Positions 35,718 through 44,888 of a stretch of DNA of 64,000 nt are shown here, piece after piece. Below the pieces are notes generated by a model. That model was given only the letters and a program-made list of their open reading frames with translations, ran no database searches and was not told where the DNA came from. The DNA comes from Puteibacter caeruleilacunae. Lineage in GTDB: Bacteria > Bacteroidota > Bacteroidia > Bacteroidales > Prolixibacteraceae. Numbering within the stretch: position 1 is the stretch's first letter; each line of letters begins with the position of its first letter. The position numbers were made by a program, and so were the translations under genes. The stretch covers positions 62,001 through 126,000 of the forward strand of contig SJCO01000003.1 in NCBI GenBank assembly GCA_005217565.1, in the 5' to 3' direction.

Positions 35718-36980
35718 ATGATACTAGAGATTAGATTAAGCAACTTTTACTCAATCAAAGAAGAGGTCATCTTAGATTTGAGAGCTGCGAACCTAAAAAG
35801 CAAAAATGCCAGGGAATTATCTAGTAATTTGTTTGAATTTAATGATACTGACATTTTAAAGACGGTGGTTATTTATGGTGCAAACGCATCGGGAAAAAGC
35901 AATATCATAAAAGCCATTCGCTTTTGCTGTGCTATGATTCTTAATTCTCATAATCACAATGAAAACATAAAATTCAATTATAAGAAATTTAAATTTAACC
36001 GCTGGCATAATAAGCCAAGCACCTTTTTTATTGCATTTATTAGTAACGGCATTGAATATGAATATTCGTTCTCAATAATGCAAGATAGAGTCCTTTCTGA
36101 AAGTCTTCATTATTCTCCTAAAGGTAGAATTAGTAAGGTTTTTACAAGAAAAGAGCGCAAAGGTGCTGCCAAAAGCAACATATACTCATTTGGATCAGGA
36201 ATCAATAGTCCGATGGGAGTTGCCACGAATACATCTGATAAAACACTCTATTTATCACGTGCCAGTCAGATGGACAGGCCCTTGGCAAAAGAATTATTCA
36301 ACTACTTTAATTCTACCTTTTTATTAGGTTATACAGGTCAGGTTAATAGCCCTAATATTGAACCACTACTGGTCAAATTCAAAGATCAAATGCTAGAAGC
36401 ACTAAAGCTTGCTGACAGCGATATTGTTGATTTTAAATTTAAAAAGGTAAAAGCAGCTGGGAAAGACGTACGCTTTGATGTAGCAAATGGAGATGTTTCA
36501 GTTAAAGATATAATTGAAGATCAGCTTCAAATTAAAACCTACCATAGCGCTGATCCAAGTATATCCTTTGACCTTCTTTCTGAAGAATCGGCAGGTACAA
36601 TTAAATTGTTTTACATGATGGTCAGCATCTTAGACATCGTTGTAAATGATAAAATCTTACTTATAGATGAAATTGGAGAAAGCCTTCATACAGATATTAT
36701 AGACTACATCTTTAACATTTTCCAAGCAGGGAAAAGGGCCCAACTCATTTGTACAACTCATAACACCAAGTTTCTTGATCTAACAAAATTCAGGAAAGAC
36801 CAAATATTCTTTGTCAATAAAAAAGAGGACGCATCGAGTGACTTGTATTCTCTGTATGACTATAGCGACTTTAGAGACACAATGGATCTTGAAAAAGCCT
36901 ATTTACAAGGACGTTTTGATGCAGTGCCTATTGTAAATGACTCATTAGCAACTTTAAAATCTTTGATTGATGGGAAGTAA
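35718..36980 (+). CDS. AAA15/RloA-like ATPase (AbiL-type defence candidate)
   Basis: 420 residues. It starts MILEIRLSNFYSIKEEVIL, the usual N-terminal strand of SMC/OLD-like ATPases. Walker A is G54-ANASGK-S61. The signature-like region is LLSEESAGTIKLFYM, Walker B ends at Asp317-Glu318 in LLIDEIGESLHTD, and the H-motif is LICTTHNTKFLD. This is the AAA15 architecture of RloA/AbiLi and of the ATPase of PARIS-type systems. There it senses phage and controls a Toprim-type partner. The gene overlaps the RloB-like gene by 11 bp, indicating translational coupling and a two-protein complex. It has its own promoter-like box. Confidence 0.88.
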   Translation: MILEIRLSNFYSIKEEVILDLRAANLKSKNARELSSNLFEFNDTDILKTVVIYGANASGKSNIIKAIRFCCAMILNSHNHNENIKFNYKKFKFNRWHNKPSTFFIAFISNGIEYEYSFSIMQDRVLSESLHYSPKGRISKVFTRKERKGAAKSNIYSFGSGINSPMGVATNTSDKTLYLSRASQMDRPLAKELFNYFNSTFLLGYTGQVNSPNIEPLLVKFKDQMLEALKLADSDIVDFKFKKVKAAGKDVRFDVANGDVSVKDIIEDQLQIKTYHSADPSISFDLLSEESAGTIKLFYMMVSILDIVVNDKILLIDEIGESLHTDIIDYIFNIFQAGKRAQLICTTHNTKFLDLTKFRKDQIFFVNKKEDASSDLYSLYDYSDFRDTMDLEKAYLQGRFDAVPIVNDSLATLKSLIDGK

Positions 36981-37533
36981 ACGAAGAGCTCCCAGAGGAA
37001 AAACAATAAATCCAAAGTTCTGGATATTTTGCGAAGGTGAGTCAGAGGAAGCTTATGTAATTTATTTAAAACAAAAATATAGACTGCCTACAGTAAAAGT
37101 CATCTCAAAGATAATCGGAGCTAATATTGATGAAAGAATAATTAAGAGTCATAAAAAGAGCAAAGATTTTCATGAAAAAGATAGAGACTTTCTATTGTAC
37201 GATGCTGATGTTACTGCGGTACTTGAAAGACTCTTACAAATAAAAGATGCAACACTAATAGTTTCAAATCCATGTATTGAGTTATGGTATCTACTCCATT
37301 ACAAGAACCAATGTAATTTCATTAATAACGAAGATTGTATCCGACAATTAGAGAACAGAAATCGTACAAAATATAAAAAAGGTGCCCTGGATAGTAAACT
37401 GAGAGCAAAGCTAGACACTAATGGAATTGAAGCAAAATCCAGAGCTATAAGAACTAACTTATTTAATAATCCTTCGACTAACATATATGAATTAATCGAA
37501 GCTTTCGAAGCTGCGAAAAATGGTAAGATATAA
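36970..37533 (+). CDS. RloB-like (AbiLii/Toprim-type) protein
   Basis: 187 residues from the ATG at 36970. A TTG three bases earlier also opens the frame, but ATG is preferred. RloB hallmarks: IFCEGESEEAYVIYL near the N terminus with the Toprim-like glutamate, an acidic DFLLYDADV strand, and the conserved SNPCIELWYLLHY. In AbiL/RloAB pairs this protein is the probable effector controlled by the AAA15 ATPase. In the related PARIS system the Toprim partner is a nuclease. Its start lies inside the 3' end of the ATPase gene. Defence function is inferred from family and gene pairing, not shown here. Confidence 0.85.
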   Translation: MGSKRRAPRGKTINPKFWIFCEGESEEAYVIYLKQKYRLPTVKVISKIIGANIDERIIKSHKKSKDFHEKDRDFLLYDADVTAVLERLLQIKDATLIVSNPCIELWYLLHYKNQCNFINNEDCIRQLENRNRTKYKKGALDSKLRAKLDTNGIEAKSRAIRTNLFNNPSTNIYELIEAFEAAKNGKI

Positions 37534-37661
37534 GTAATTATCAGAATTCATTACCTCATCACTTCTGCACCAGTCATGTATTCCTTTCCATGAACGCTAT
37601 CTCTTTTGCGACCCTATTTTTTCAATCTTCCTCCTCTCTTTTGTACGCTTCCATACACACT

Positions 37662-37677
37662 TGTCCGTTTTCGGACA
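37662..37677. promoter_or_regulatory. 16-bp palindrome, likely enhancer site for a sigma-54 response regulator
   Basis: TGTCCG-TTTT-CGGACA is a perfect inverted repeat centred about 72 bp upstream of the -24 element of the sigma-54 promoter. That is the usual place and form for binding of an NtrC-family activator dimer. The two NtrC-type regulators at the far end of the region are the natural candidates. Confidence 0.65.
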
Positions 37678-37733
37678 CTAGGCAACTACCTTACAAAATA
37701 CTATCACCTTAATTTACTGTACATTACACTTCA

Positions 37734-37749
37734 TGGCACACCCATTGCA
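37734..37749 (+). promoter_or_regulatory. Sigma-54 promoter of the exporter operon
   Basis: TGGCAC (37734-37739), five bases, then TTGCA (37745-37749). The GG and GC dinucleotides are separated by exactly 10 nt, as required for sigma-54. Transcription should start near 37761, just before the membrane-fusion protein gene at 37776. Confidence 0.8.
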
Positions 37750-37775
37750 AATAAAAGGGCAAAATAAAACAACCG

Positions 37776-39044
37776 ATGACACAGATAATGGACAATATGG
37801 ACAGGGCTATAGCTCCTGAAAAAATAAGACGAAGGAAAATCAAAGCGATTGCCATCAGCGCCACAACAATTTTACTGATACTCCTCTGCTGGTCGTGGCT
37901 AAAAGGCATGGTTACTCCAAGCCTGAAACGATCGACCATAAAAATTGCAACAGTTGAACGAGGAGATGTTCGCTCAAGCGTTACCGCCTCAGGTATTGTG
38001 GAAGCAGAATATGAAAACCTCATACTAGCACCATTTGCAGGTAACATTCAAACAATCATCAAGACTTCAGGTAGCCATGTAAGTAAAGGTGACACGATAC
38101 TGATTCTCGATCAGCAGCCCATGCTCGAAAAGCTTGCCAACTTGCAGGATCAGCTAAAACTAGATCAAAATAGTTACCATCAGAATCAGTTAAATGCATC
38201 AAATCAACGATTGGAATTGACACACCAACTGGAAGTAAAGAAACTAAAAATAACAGACCTGAAAACGAAGCTACACGAAGAGAAATTATTGCTTGAGGTA
38301 GGTGGTATTTCAGAAGAAAAGATCAGAAACACCAAACAACAATTAGAGCTGGCACAGAAAGAGTTGGAGCTGGCGATTCAACAGAATGCGATTAAAGTAG
38401 AAAAAATTACTGCCGAAAAGGAGGCCCTTGAGCTTAGAATCAGAATCAAGCAACGTGAACTTCAGAAGGCACAACTAACCTGTAATGCAGCGTTTGTAAC
38501 AGCTCAGCAAAACGGGATTGTAATCTCCGTAACAGGTCGCGAAGGTCAAACAGTGGGATCAGGAGCTCAACTGGTACGTATTTCAGATTTATCAACATTC
38601 AAGCTTACAGGTAAAATTGCCGATAGCAATGCTGAAAAGCTACACTCAGGGAACAAAGTCATTGCCATTAATGATGACACTCACCTTGAAGGAACGATCG
38701 GAAATATACGTCCAGAGGTAGACAATGGAATGATTAAGTTTGATGTCTTCCTTAAACAGAGCAACCATAAAGATCTTCGTCCTAACTTAAATATGGAACT
38801 CCAGGTGATCACTAAAGAAAAACAAAATACGCTTCGTCTACCCGATGGTCCATTTTACGATGGCTCAAAACAACTTGAGGTATTCAAAGTGGATCAAGAT
38901 ATCGCACAGCAGACCAGCATTAAGGTTGGCATCAGCAACTTTGAATATGTTGAAGTGCTATCAGGACTTGAAGAAGGTGACGAAGTTATTATTTCAGATA
39001 TCTCAAAAGTATCGCACATACAACAAGTAAAAATAAAACCATGA
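37776..39044 (+). CDS. Membrane-fusion (periplasmic adaptor) protein of an ABC exporter
   Basis: 422 residues. One N-terminal membrane helix (about 26-45, ISATTILLILLCWSWLKG). A lipoyl half-motif (VTASGIVEAEYENLILAPFAG), a coiled-coil hairpin (about 115-225, rich in E, L, K and Q), the second lipoyl half (QNGIVISVTGREGQTVGSGA) and beta-barrel and membrane-proximal domains (ISNFEYVEVLSGLEEGDEVI) follow in HlyD/MacA order. It links the inner-membrane permeases to the TolC-like channel. First gene after the sigma-54 promoter. In-frame ATGs at 37788 and 37797 are alternative starts. It overlaps the TolC gene by 4 bp. Confidence 0.92.
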   Translation: MTQIMDNMDRAIAPEKIRRRKIKAIAISATTILLILLCWSWLKGMVTPSLKRSTIKIATVERGDVRSSVTASGIVEAEYENLILAPFAGNIQTIIKTSGSHVSKGDTILILDQQPMLEKLANLQDQLKLDQNSYHQNQLNASNQRLELTHQLEVKKLKITDLKTKLHEEKLLLEVGGISEEKIRNTKQQLELAQKELELAIQQNAIKVEKITAEKEALELRIRIKQRELQKAQLTCNAAFVTAQQNGIVISVTGREGQTVGSGAQLVRISDLSTFKLTGKIADSNAEKLHSGNKVIAINDDTHLEGTIGNIRPEVDNGMIKFDVFLKQSNHKDLRPNLNMELQVITKEKQNTLRLPDGPFYDGSKQLEVFKVDQDIAQQTSIKVGISNFEYVEVLSGLEEGDEVIISDISKVSHIQQVKIKP

Positions 39045-40549
39045 CCCTAAGAACGACCATTATCCAATATAGTCTGCACATACTGCTTATCATCCCACTA
39101 TTGTTGGGCTTGTGCAGCACCATGCGTGGAGTTAACCCCGTAACTCCACGACTACTTACCTTGCAGGAGGTTATAGACAGGGCGATTCAACAATCACCTG
39201 CCTCAAAATATGCATTCAACCAAAGGGAAAATGCCTATTGGCAGTATCGAAATCACAAGACTTCGTTTCGCCCTAGTCTTTATTTAAATGGTAATCTTCC
39301 TGACTTTACAAGTACCAACTCGCCAATTACACAGCCTGATGGTTCGGTAAGTTTCAAGAACATCAATCTTAGTCGTTCTTCGGCCAACTTTTCATTGAAT
39401 CAGGAGATAGCAGCCACAGGAACCCAACTATTTGCAGCTTCCGATATAATGCGTATTGATGACTTTGAACGCAATACAGTAGCCTACAATAGCAGTCCGT
39501 TTATGATTGGTTTACGCCAACCAATATTTGGATTTAATAATAGCAGGTGGACCAAGAAGATTGAACCACTTCGCTGGGAAGAATCACAGAAAGGTTTTCA
39601 AGAAGAGATGGAGCAGATTGCTTACGATGCATGCGTGTTGTTTTTCCAGCTACTGAATGTGCAAACCGATGTAGAATTGGCACGACAGAACCTCAAGAAC
39701 AGTCAGGCCAACCTTAAAATTGCCAAGGTAAAAAAGAAATTAGGCATCATCTCTGAAAATGATTTTGAGCGCATCAACCTATCGGTTTACAATGCAAAGA
39801 AAGCATTGAGTAGAGCAACAATGAATCAAAAGATTGCAGCCTTTGGATTAAAATCATACATAGGCACTGACCTATTGGAAAATATTTTGCTGCTAAAACC
39901 TCAAGAAATACCTCATCTAACAATTGATGTACAAAAGGCATTGCAACAAGCAATTACCAACCGCAAAGAGACACCTAAACTGAAGCGTCTCTTGTTAGAA
40001 GCAGAGCGCGACCGGATAAGGGCAAAACGCAACAACGGACTTACTGCAAACCTGACTGCCACATACGGACTAACCAACACTGGTGATAACCTGCAAAATC
40101 TAATGGATAAAGCAGAGGTACAGAAAATGGTAAAGCTATCGTTTAATATTCCCGTTGTGGACTGGGGGCGGTCGGCCTCGCGCGTTAAGATGGCAGAATC
40201 GCGCCATGAATTAATAAAATACGAGGTAGATCAATTGCAACAGAAATTCGAACGAGAAGTAGTGGTTCAGGCCGAGCAGTTTAATCTGTTGTATGAGCAG
40301 CTTGAAACATCTGAGCAGGCCGATTTGGTGGCAGCCAATGGTTATCAGATCGCCTTGAAGCAGTATCAAAATGGCAATCTAAGCATCACCGATTTAAATA
40401 TCTCACTTCAAGAACGAGAGCAATCGAGAAGAGATTATATCAACTCACTTGCTCAGTTTTGGAGGGCTTATTATAAAATAAGGATATTAACTTTATACGA
40501 TTTTGAGAAGAACATGCCATTAATCGCCGATAACCCAAAAAAAGATTAA
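39041..40549 (+). CDS. TolC-family outer-membrane efflux protein
   Basis: 502 residues. An N-terminal signal region (about 10-27) is followed by LLTLQEVIDRAIQQSPASKYA, the usual start of the first TolC repeat. Long amphipathic helices (about 190-260 and 390-470) form the periplasmic tunnel, and beta strands near LGIGFN-like positions (PFMIGLRQPIFGFN) form the barrel. The C-terminal repeat contains QYQNGNLSITDLNISLQERE. It provides the outer-membrane exit duct for the exporter. It starts within the stop of the adaptor gene and is followed 6 bp later by the first permease. Confidence 0.92.
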   Translation: MTLRTTIIQYSLHILLIIPLLLGLCSTMRGVNPVTPRLLTLQEVIDRAIQQSPASKYAFNQRENAYWQYRNHKTSFRPSLYLNGNLPDFTSTNSPITQPDGSVSFKNINLSRSSANFSLNQEIAATGTQLFAASDIMRIDDFERNTVAYNSSPFMIGLRQPIFGFNNSRWTKKIEPLRWEESQKGFQEEMEQIAYDACVLFFQLLNVQTDVELARQNLKNSQANLKIAKVKKKLGIISENDFERINLSVYNAKKALSRATMNQKIAAFGLKSYIGTDLLENILLLKPQEIPHLTIDVQKALQQAITNRKETPKLKRLLLEAERDRIRAKRNNGLTANLTATYGLTNTGDNLQNLMDKAEVQKMVKLSFNIPVVDWGRSASRVKMAESRHELIKYEVDQLQQKFEREVVVQAEQFNLLYEQLETSEQADLVAANGYQIALKQYQNGNLSITDLNISLQEREQSRRDYINSLAQFWRAYYKIRILTLYDFEKNMPLIADNPKKD

Positions 40550-40555
40550 GCCATT

Positions 40556-41725
40556 ATGAATAGCACAATCATCAAACAAATTGTCAAAATCAGCGGGAAA
40601 GAATTTTCCAGAAACAAGCTGTTATCGATTATTAATATGGCAGCTATTGTCATGGCATTGATTCTAATCACAATGGCATCCTCATGGGCATACCTAACCT
40701 ACAGTCCGGTTGCCCCGATAACTCATGCAAATAATTTTACACGCATCTATGCCCATGATGAAAAAGGAAAATTTTTGTCGCTAACCGAGCAACAATGCGA
40801 GACAATCAACAAGGCTGATTTAGGAGGTTATGTGTGGTACTATGGTCGCGTTTTTTCATTGCTAGGCCTAAAGAGAAATGGAAAAAGTATCGACTATCGT
40901 TTCACTACTGCCGAAACAAATTTCTGGAAAGCGCTTACTTTTGAGTTTATTGAGGGAGGCCCATATACACAGGAACAGTACAACAACAAGGAATATGTAG
41001 CGGTAATTTCTGATCGTTTGGCACGAGATTATTTTGGCAGTACCGCTGTAGTTGGGAAGTACATCTCATATGGTGTTTTTCAATTTAAAGTAACGGGAGT
41101 ATATAAGGCTGTACATGTATCGCAGGAACTTCATTGGGATATTTATGTTCCTCATTCATTGGTTGAAGGGATCATAAAAAACAGAATAGAAACAGTATTT
41201 CATGCACAACAAAAAGATGCGAAAGACAACCTTCTGCGCTATCTGGATAGATTAAACAAGCAGAATGAAGAAGGTTCGAAAATAACATTTTCAACAAAGC
41301 CTTACTTGACCTCAATATTTGATCCGTCGAGCGATTACGTTCATCTGGGTGCATTAATAGCTGTATTCTTATTACCAATATTCTGCTTTGCCAACTTATT
41401 CACTCGAAAAATGGAGATCAGGTTGCCAGAGTTGGGCATAAAAAGAGCCTTTGGTGCAACACGTCTGGATATCTTCCTAAACCTGATTCTGAATAACATT
41501 CTGACCATAGGCATAGCAGCCATCATTGCTCTGGCCATTGCACATCCACTTATCGGTTTTGCGTTCAACTCAACAGGTTCGGAGAATATAGGTACCGATT
41601 TTTTACATTTACGGTTTTACCTCTATACAATTTTGCTGTATGTGCTCTTTGGAATCTTTTCGGCATTGCGACCAGCCTGGATTGTTTCCAGAAGATCACT
41701 TGTATCAACCATCAATAAGCAATAA
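40556..41725 (+). CDS. ABC exporter permease, A-type half (unit 1A)
   Basis: 389 residues in the MacB/FtsX fold: one N-terminal membrane helix, a periplasmic MacB-type domain, then three C-terminal helices. Marks shared with the other A halves are FWKALTFEFIEGGPY in the periplasmic domain and ELGIKRAFGATRLDIF before the FtsX helices. It lacks an ATPase domain, which is supplied by the gene at 42919. One base separates its stop from the next permease (unit 1B), so the two probably form a heterodimer. Confidence 0.9.
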   Translation: MNSTIIKQIVKISGKEFSRNKLLSIINMAAIVMALILITMASSWAYLTYSPVAPITHANNFTRIYAHDEKGKFLSLTEQQCETINKADLGGYVWYYGRVFSLLGLKRNGKSIDYRFTTAETNFWKALTFEFIEGGPYTQEQYNNKEYVAVISDRLARDYFGSTAVVGKYISYGVFQFKVTGVYKAVHVSQELHWDIYVPHSLVEGIIKNRIETVFHAQQKDAKDNLLRYLDRLNKQNEEGSKITFSTKPYLTSIFDPSSDYVHLGALIAVFLLPIFCFANLFTRKMEIRLPELGIKRAFGATRLDIFLNLILNNILTIGIAAIIALAIAHPLIGFAFNSTGSENIGTDFLHLRFYLYTILLYVLFGIFSALRPAWIVSRRSLVSTINKQ

Positions 41726-41726
41726 C

Positions 41727-42881
41727 ATGACCTATTACATCAAACGCATATTAAACAAAAAGCTTAAATATTTCACATCGGTGGTTATTATTGGCTTCGT
41801 ATTTTATTGTGTTCATGCGCTTACTAACATGATTCCTGAATTATACCAGACAATTTATCCCGATCATGTTTTTAAAACAGAACATATTTACGAAGTTAAA
41901 TCGCTTCAAAATGAGCAGACATTTCTAGGCATCAAGACCAATTCAACCAGTAAAATTGAGTTTAATCAAGATGTCATTGCTGAAATCATGAATATTGATG
42001 GAATAGAAAGCTCTTGCTTATCGCGCATATTCAATCCATGTAAAAACACCTATTGGGGGATGAATTTAAATGATTCGATCAAGAATTTCATGCACTTCAG
42101 AATGGGTAAAAACTTTGAAGAAGTATTAGATATCCCAGTAAATAAATACATAAAGAGTAGCTCTCATCTACCAAACATCTATATTGACCAGAATCTCCAA
42201 TCAAAACTTACCAGTCTTGGTATGAGAAATGGTCAATATGAGTTTGGTACTAAAAAAGAAAAATTCCAGGTAATGGGAACTTTTCCTGCTCTGGGGATTA
42301 TGAATAAACGCAGAGGAGAATTAATGACTGCCATTAGTATTGTTACGAAATCGGATAAGATGTTGGTTAAATTCTCCCCAAAAGCCGATATTGAGAAGAG
42401 CAAGAAACAGATTTTTAGTTTCCTCCAGAAACGTTTCAATACTGATCAGTATAACTTCGATATCTACCCAGTGAGTTCATACAATATGGACTCGTGGTAT
42501 GAGATGCGCAACCAAATCATCTCAATGCTTGTAATTGCTGTCATTCTTTTGGTTTACATCATGCTTGCATTGCTTGGTTTATACTGGAATGAAACTAAGA
42601 GTAGAAATATTGAAATAGGACTGCTAAGAGCTGTTGGTTTTACTAAAGTACAGGTGTTTATGCTGTTTATTAAAGAGGCCTCTCTAATATCGATTATCGC
42701 CATCTTAATTGTATCTGGTATTTTGATGAACATCTACCATACCGATATAGACTTTGAATTCTTTAAATCGCTGATATTGCAAACAATAATTGTATTGGGA
42801 ATTGTATGGTTATCCATCTTTATTCCAGCATATAAATCGACTAAAATTCAACCTGCATTGGCTTTGGCTGATGAAGGATAA
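41727..42881 (+). CDS. ABC exporter permease, B-type half (unit 1B)
   Basis: About 384 residues from the ATG at 41727. The longer frame from 41640 lies inside unit 1A and is not used. N-terminal helix (YFTSVVIIGFVFYCVHAL), periplasmic domain, and three C-terminal helices with NIEIGLLRAVGFTKVQVF. It ends IQPALALADEG, a divergent form of the ALAEE tail found on all other B halves. It is the most divergent B half in the operon. It is followed 37 bp later by the ATPase gene. Confidence 0.88.
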   Translation: MTYYIKRILNKKLKYFTSVVIIGFVFYCVHALTNMIPELYQTIYPDHVFKTEHIYEVKSLQNEQTFLGIKTNSTSKIEFNQDVIAEIMNIDGIESSCLSRIFNPCKNTYWGMNLNDSIKNFMHFRMGKNFEEVLDIPVNKYIKSSSHLPNIYIDQNLQSKLTSLGMRNGQYEFGTKKEKFQVMGTFPALGIMNKRRGELMTAISIVTKSDKMLVKFSPKADIEKSKKQIFSFLQKRFNTDQYNFDIYPVSSYNMDSWYEMRNQIISMLVIAVILLVYIMLALLGLYWNETKSRNIEIGLLRAVGFTKVQVFMLFIKEASLISIIAILIVSGILMNIYHTDIDFEFFKSLILQTIIVLGIVWLSIFIPAYKSTKIQPALALADEG

Positions 42882-42918
42882 AAATCAAATAATCTTTAAA
42901 TCCATTAATCTAAAAAAT

Positions 42919-43596
42919 ATGAGCAACGTAATTACATTAGAAAACATTTCAAAAATCTACTCCACTAAGGAGATTGAAACGATTGCCTTGAGCAATGTAA
43001 ACCTCGAAGTAAAAAAGGGTGAGTTTGTTTCAGTAATGGGGCCTTCGGGTTGTGGAAAAAGTACCATGCTAAATGTGATGGGACTGTTAGATGCTCCTAC
43101 CGATGGCAATGTGCTTATCGATAATCTTGCAACCAAAGGAATGAGAGATAAAGCACTTTCACGACTACGAAATGAGAAGATTGGTTTTGTATTTCAGAGT
43201 TTCCACCTGATCAACGATCTACCTGTAATCGACAATGTAGAACTTCCTTTACTGTATCGCAAAGGCGTATGGTCACGTGAACGTCGTAAGTTAGCTAAAG
43301 AGGCGCTAGAGAAAGTTGGATTGAGTGCAAGAACCAAGCATTATCCTAATCAGTTATCAGGGGGACAGCGACAACGTGTTGCAATTGCTCGTGCAATTAT
43401 CGGACAGCCTGAGATTATACTTGCCGATGAGCCTACAGGAAATCTTGATAGTAAAATGGGTGCTGAAATTATGGAGATTTTACACCGACTAAATAAGGAA
43501 GAAGGAGCAACAATTGTTATGGTTACGCATGATGAAAGACTAGCTCAGCAAACCGATCGTATTATACGACTATTTGATGGTGCCCGAGTAAATTAA
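42919..43596 (+). CDS. ABC transporter ATPase (MacB/LolD type)
   Basis: 225 residues from the ATG at 42919. The frame upstream (to 42790) overlaps the permease and is not used. All ABC motifs are intact: Walker A GPSGCGKST (residues 41-49), Q-loop FVFQSFHLI, signature LSGGQRQRVAIARA, Walker B IILADEPTGNLD and H-loop VMVTHDERLA. It is the only ATPase in the operon and must energise several permease units, unless others are encoded elsewhere. MacB-type ATPases drive outward mechanotransmission rather than import. Confidence 0.95.
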   Translation: MSNVITLENISKIYSTKEIETIALSNVNLEVKKGEFVSVMGPSGCGKSTMLNVMGLLDAPTDGNVLIDNLATKGMRDKALSRLRNEKIGFVFQSFHLINDLPVIDNVELPLLYRKGVWSRERRKLAKEALEKVGLSARTKHYPNQLSGGQRQRVAIARAIIGQPEIILADEPTGNLDSKMGAEIMEILHRLNKEEGATIVMVTHDERLAQQTDRIIRLFDGARVN

Positions 43597-43640
43597 TGAG
43601 GGAATGTAAACCATGAATTTAACCCCTAAAAATTAACCAG

Positions 43641-44888
43641 ATGATCCGTAATATTCTATTTTCAGTTTGGGCTTCAGTCAGACGTAGAAAGCTTTTTACA
43701 ATACTGACCATTCTTGCCATAGGATCTGCAATGACATTGCTCTATGCACTGTGTATTGCATTTGATACATCTGTGGGTAACCATCCTCCGGAAATACATA
43801 AAAACAGAACATTGTATCTTCGAGGTTTACGCATACCCAAAGATAACTCTCTTGGCAAAAGAACGCTTGTAACAACAACCTTTGCGGAGCATTACCTTCC
43901 GCAATTGCGCTCTATCGAATCATTTGCTTTATATAAACAATTTACCTGCAACCTTGAATCGATGTTCCATCCTAAGAAAGCATATGCATATGGAACAGAT
44001 TTCCGATTCTGGCAAATCCTGGAGTTTAACTTTCTGGAAGGAAAATCTTTTAGTAAAGCAGAGTTCGACAATGGACGAAAAGTTGTTGTTATAGCGGAGC
44101 ACACCGCAATGAAGTATTACGGTACAATAAAGGTTATTGGGAAAAAATTAAAGGGTTTCTCCGACTTTACAATTATTGGTGTTGTAAAGAGTGGATCATC
44201 AAACCAACTCGCTAGTCAAGATTTATGGTTTCCTTATAGTTCCATAGAACACGACAATCGGTTTAAGTCTTTACCAATGCAATATTACCTAAAGACCGAT
44301 GGGAAGTCGTGTTTGGGTATTATTCTTGTAAAGTCTGATGTTTCACTATCACAAGCAAAGCTGGAATTTGAACAACTATTAGGTAAACTTTCGAAAACCG
44401 AATCGATTGTTGGAATGCCTGGAACAACTAGGCTCACAGGTAGTATGAAGGATCGCTTTGAGCAGCTAATTCCAAAACAAGATGATTTCATCTTAACAAC
44501 CATCTTTACAATTCTGATCCTACTCATACCAGTTACCACGATCATTTTCCTCAACAACAGTCAGATTACTGAACGTTATGAGGAAATAGGAGTTCGTAAA
44601 GCTTTTGGAGCCACACGAAAAAAAGTGATTCAACAATATCTCATGGAAAATACCATCATTACACTAGTTGGTGGACTCCTGGGAATTTTGTTCGCTTACT
44701 TATCCATTTTAACCATGTGGAATATCCATGAGCAAAATAGTCTGACAAGAACCTTTCCTTTTAATGGAATGATCTTACTCTACTGTTTTATTCTTTGTCT
44801 GCTACTTAGTGTGATTACCGGAATTATTACAGCTGGCAGACTATCAAAGGTTCATCCAGTCACGGCACTAAAAGGAGGTACACTATGA
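43641..44888 (+). CDS. ABC exporter permease, A-type half (unit 2A)
   Basis: 415 residues. N-terminal helix (KLFTILTILAIGSAMTLLYAL), a periplasmic MacB-type domain with FWQILEFNFLEGKSF, and EIGVRKAFGATRKKVIQQYL ahead of the FtsX helices. It ends VHPVTALKGGTL, lacking the ALAEE tail as expected for an A half. It overlaps the start of unit 2B by 4 bp, which points to coupled translation and a heterodimer. Confidence 0.91.
   Translation: MIRNILFSVWASVRRRKLFTILTILAIGSAMTLLYALCIAFDTSVGNHPPEIHKNRTLYLRGLRIPKDNSLGKRTLVTTTFAEHYLPQLRSIESFALYKQFTCNLESMFHPKKAYAYGTDFRFWQILEFNFLEGKSFSKAEFDNGRKVVVIAEHTAMKYYGTIKVIGKKLKGFSDFTIIGVVKSGSSNQLASQDLWFPYSSIEHDNRFKSLPMQYYLKTDGKSCLGIILVKSDVSLSQAKLEFEQLLGKLSKTESIVGMPGTTRLTGSMKDRFEQLIPKQDDFILTTIFTILILLIPVTTIIFLNNSQITERYEEIGVRKAFGATRKKVIQQYLMENTIITLVGGLLGILFAYLSILTMWNIHEQNSLTRTFPFNGMILLYCFILCLLLSVITGIITAGRLSKVHPVTALKGGTL

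Noticed and set aside
41640-41726. Upstream extension of permease unit 1B
   Set aside because: The added residues lie within unit 1A and precede the N-terminal membrane helix; the ATG at 41727 fits the other B halves.
42790-42918. Upstream extension of the ATPase
   Set aside because: It overlaps the unit 1B coding region; MacB/LolD-type ATPases begin close to the ATG at 42919.
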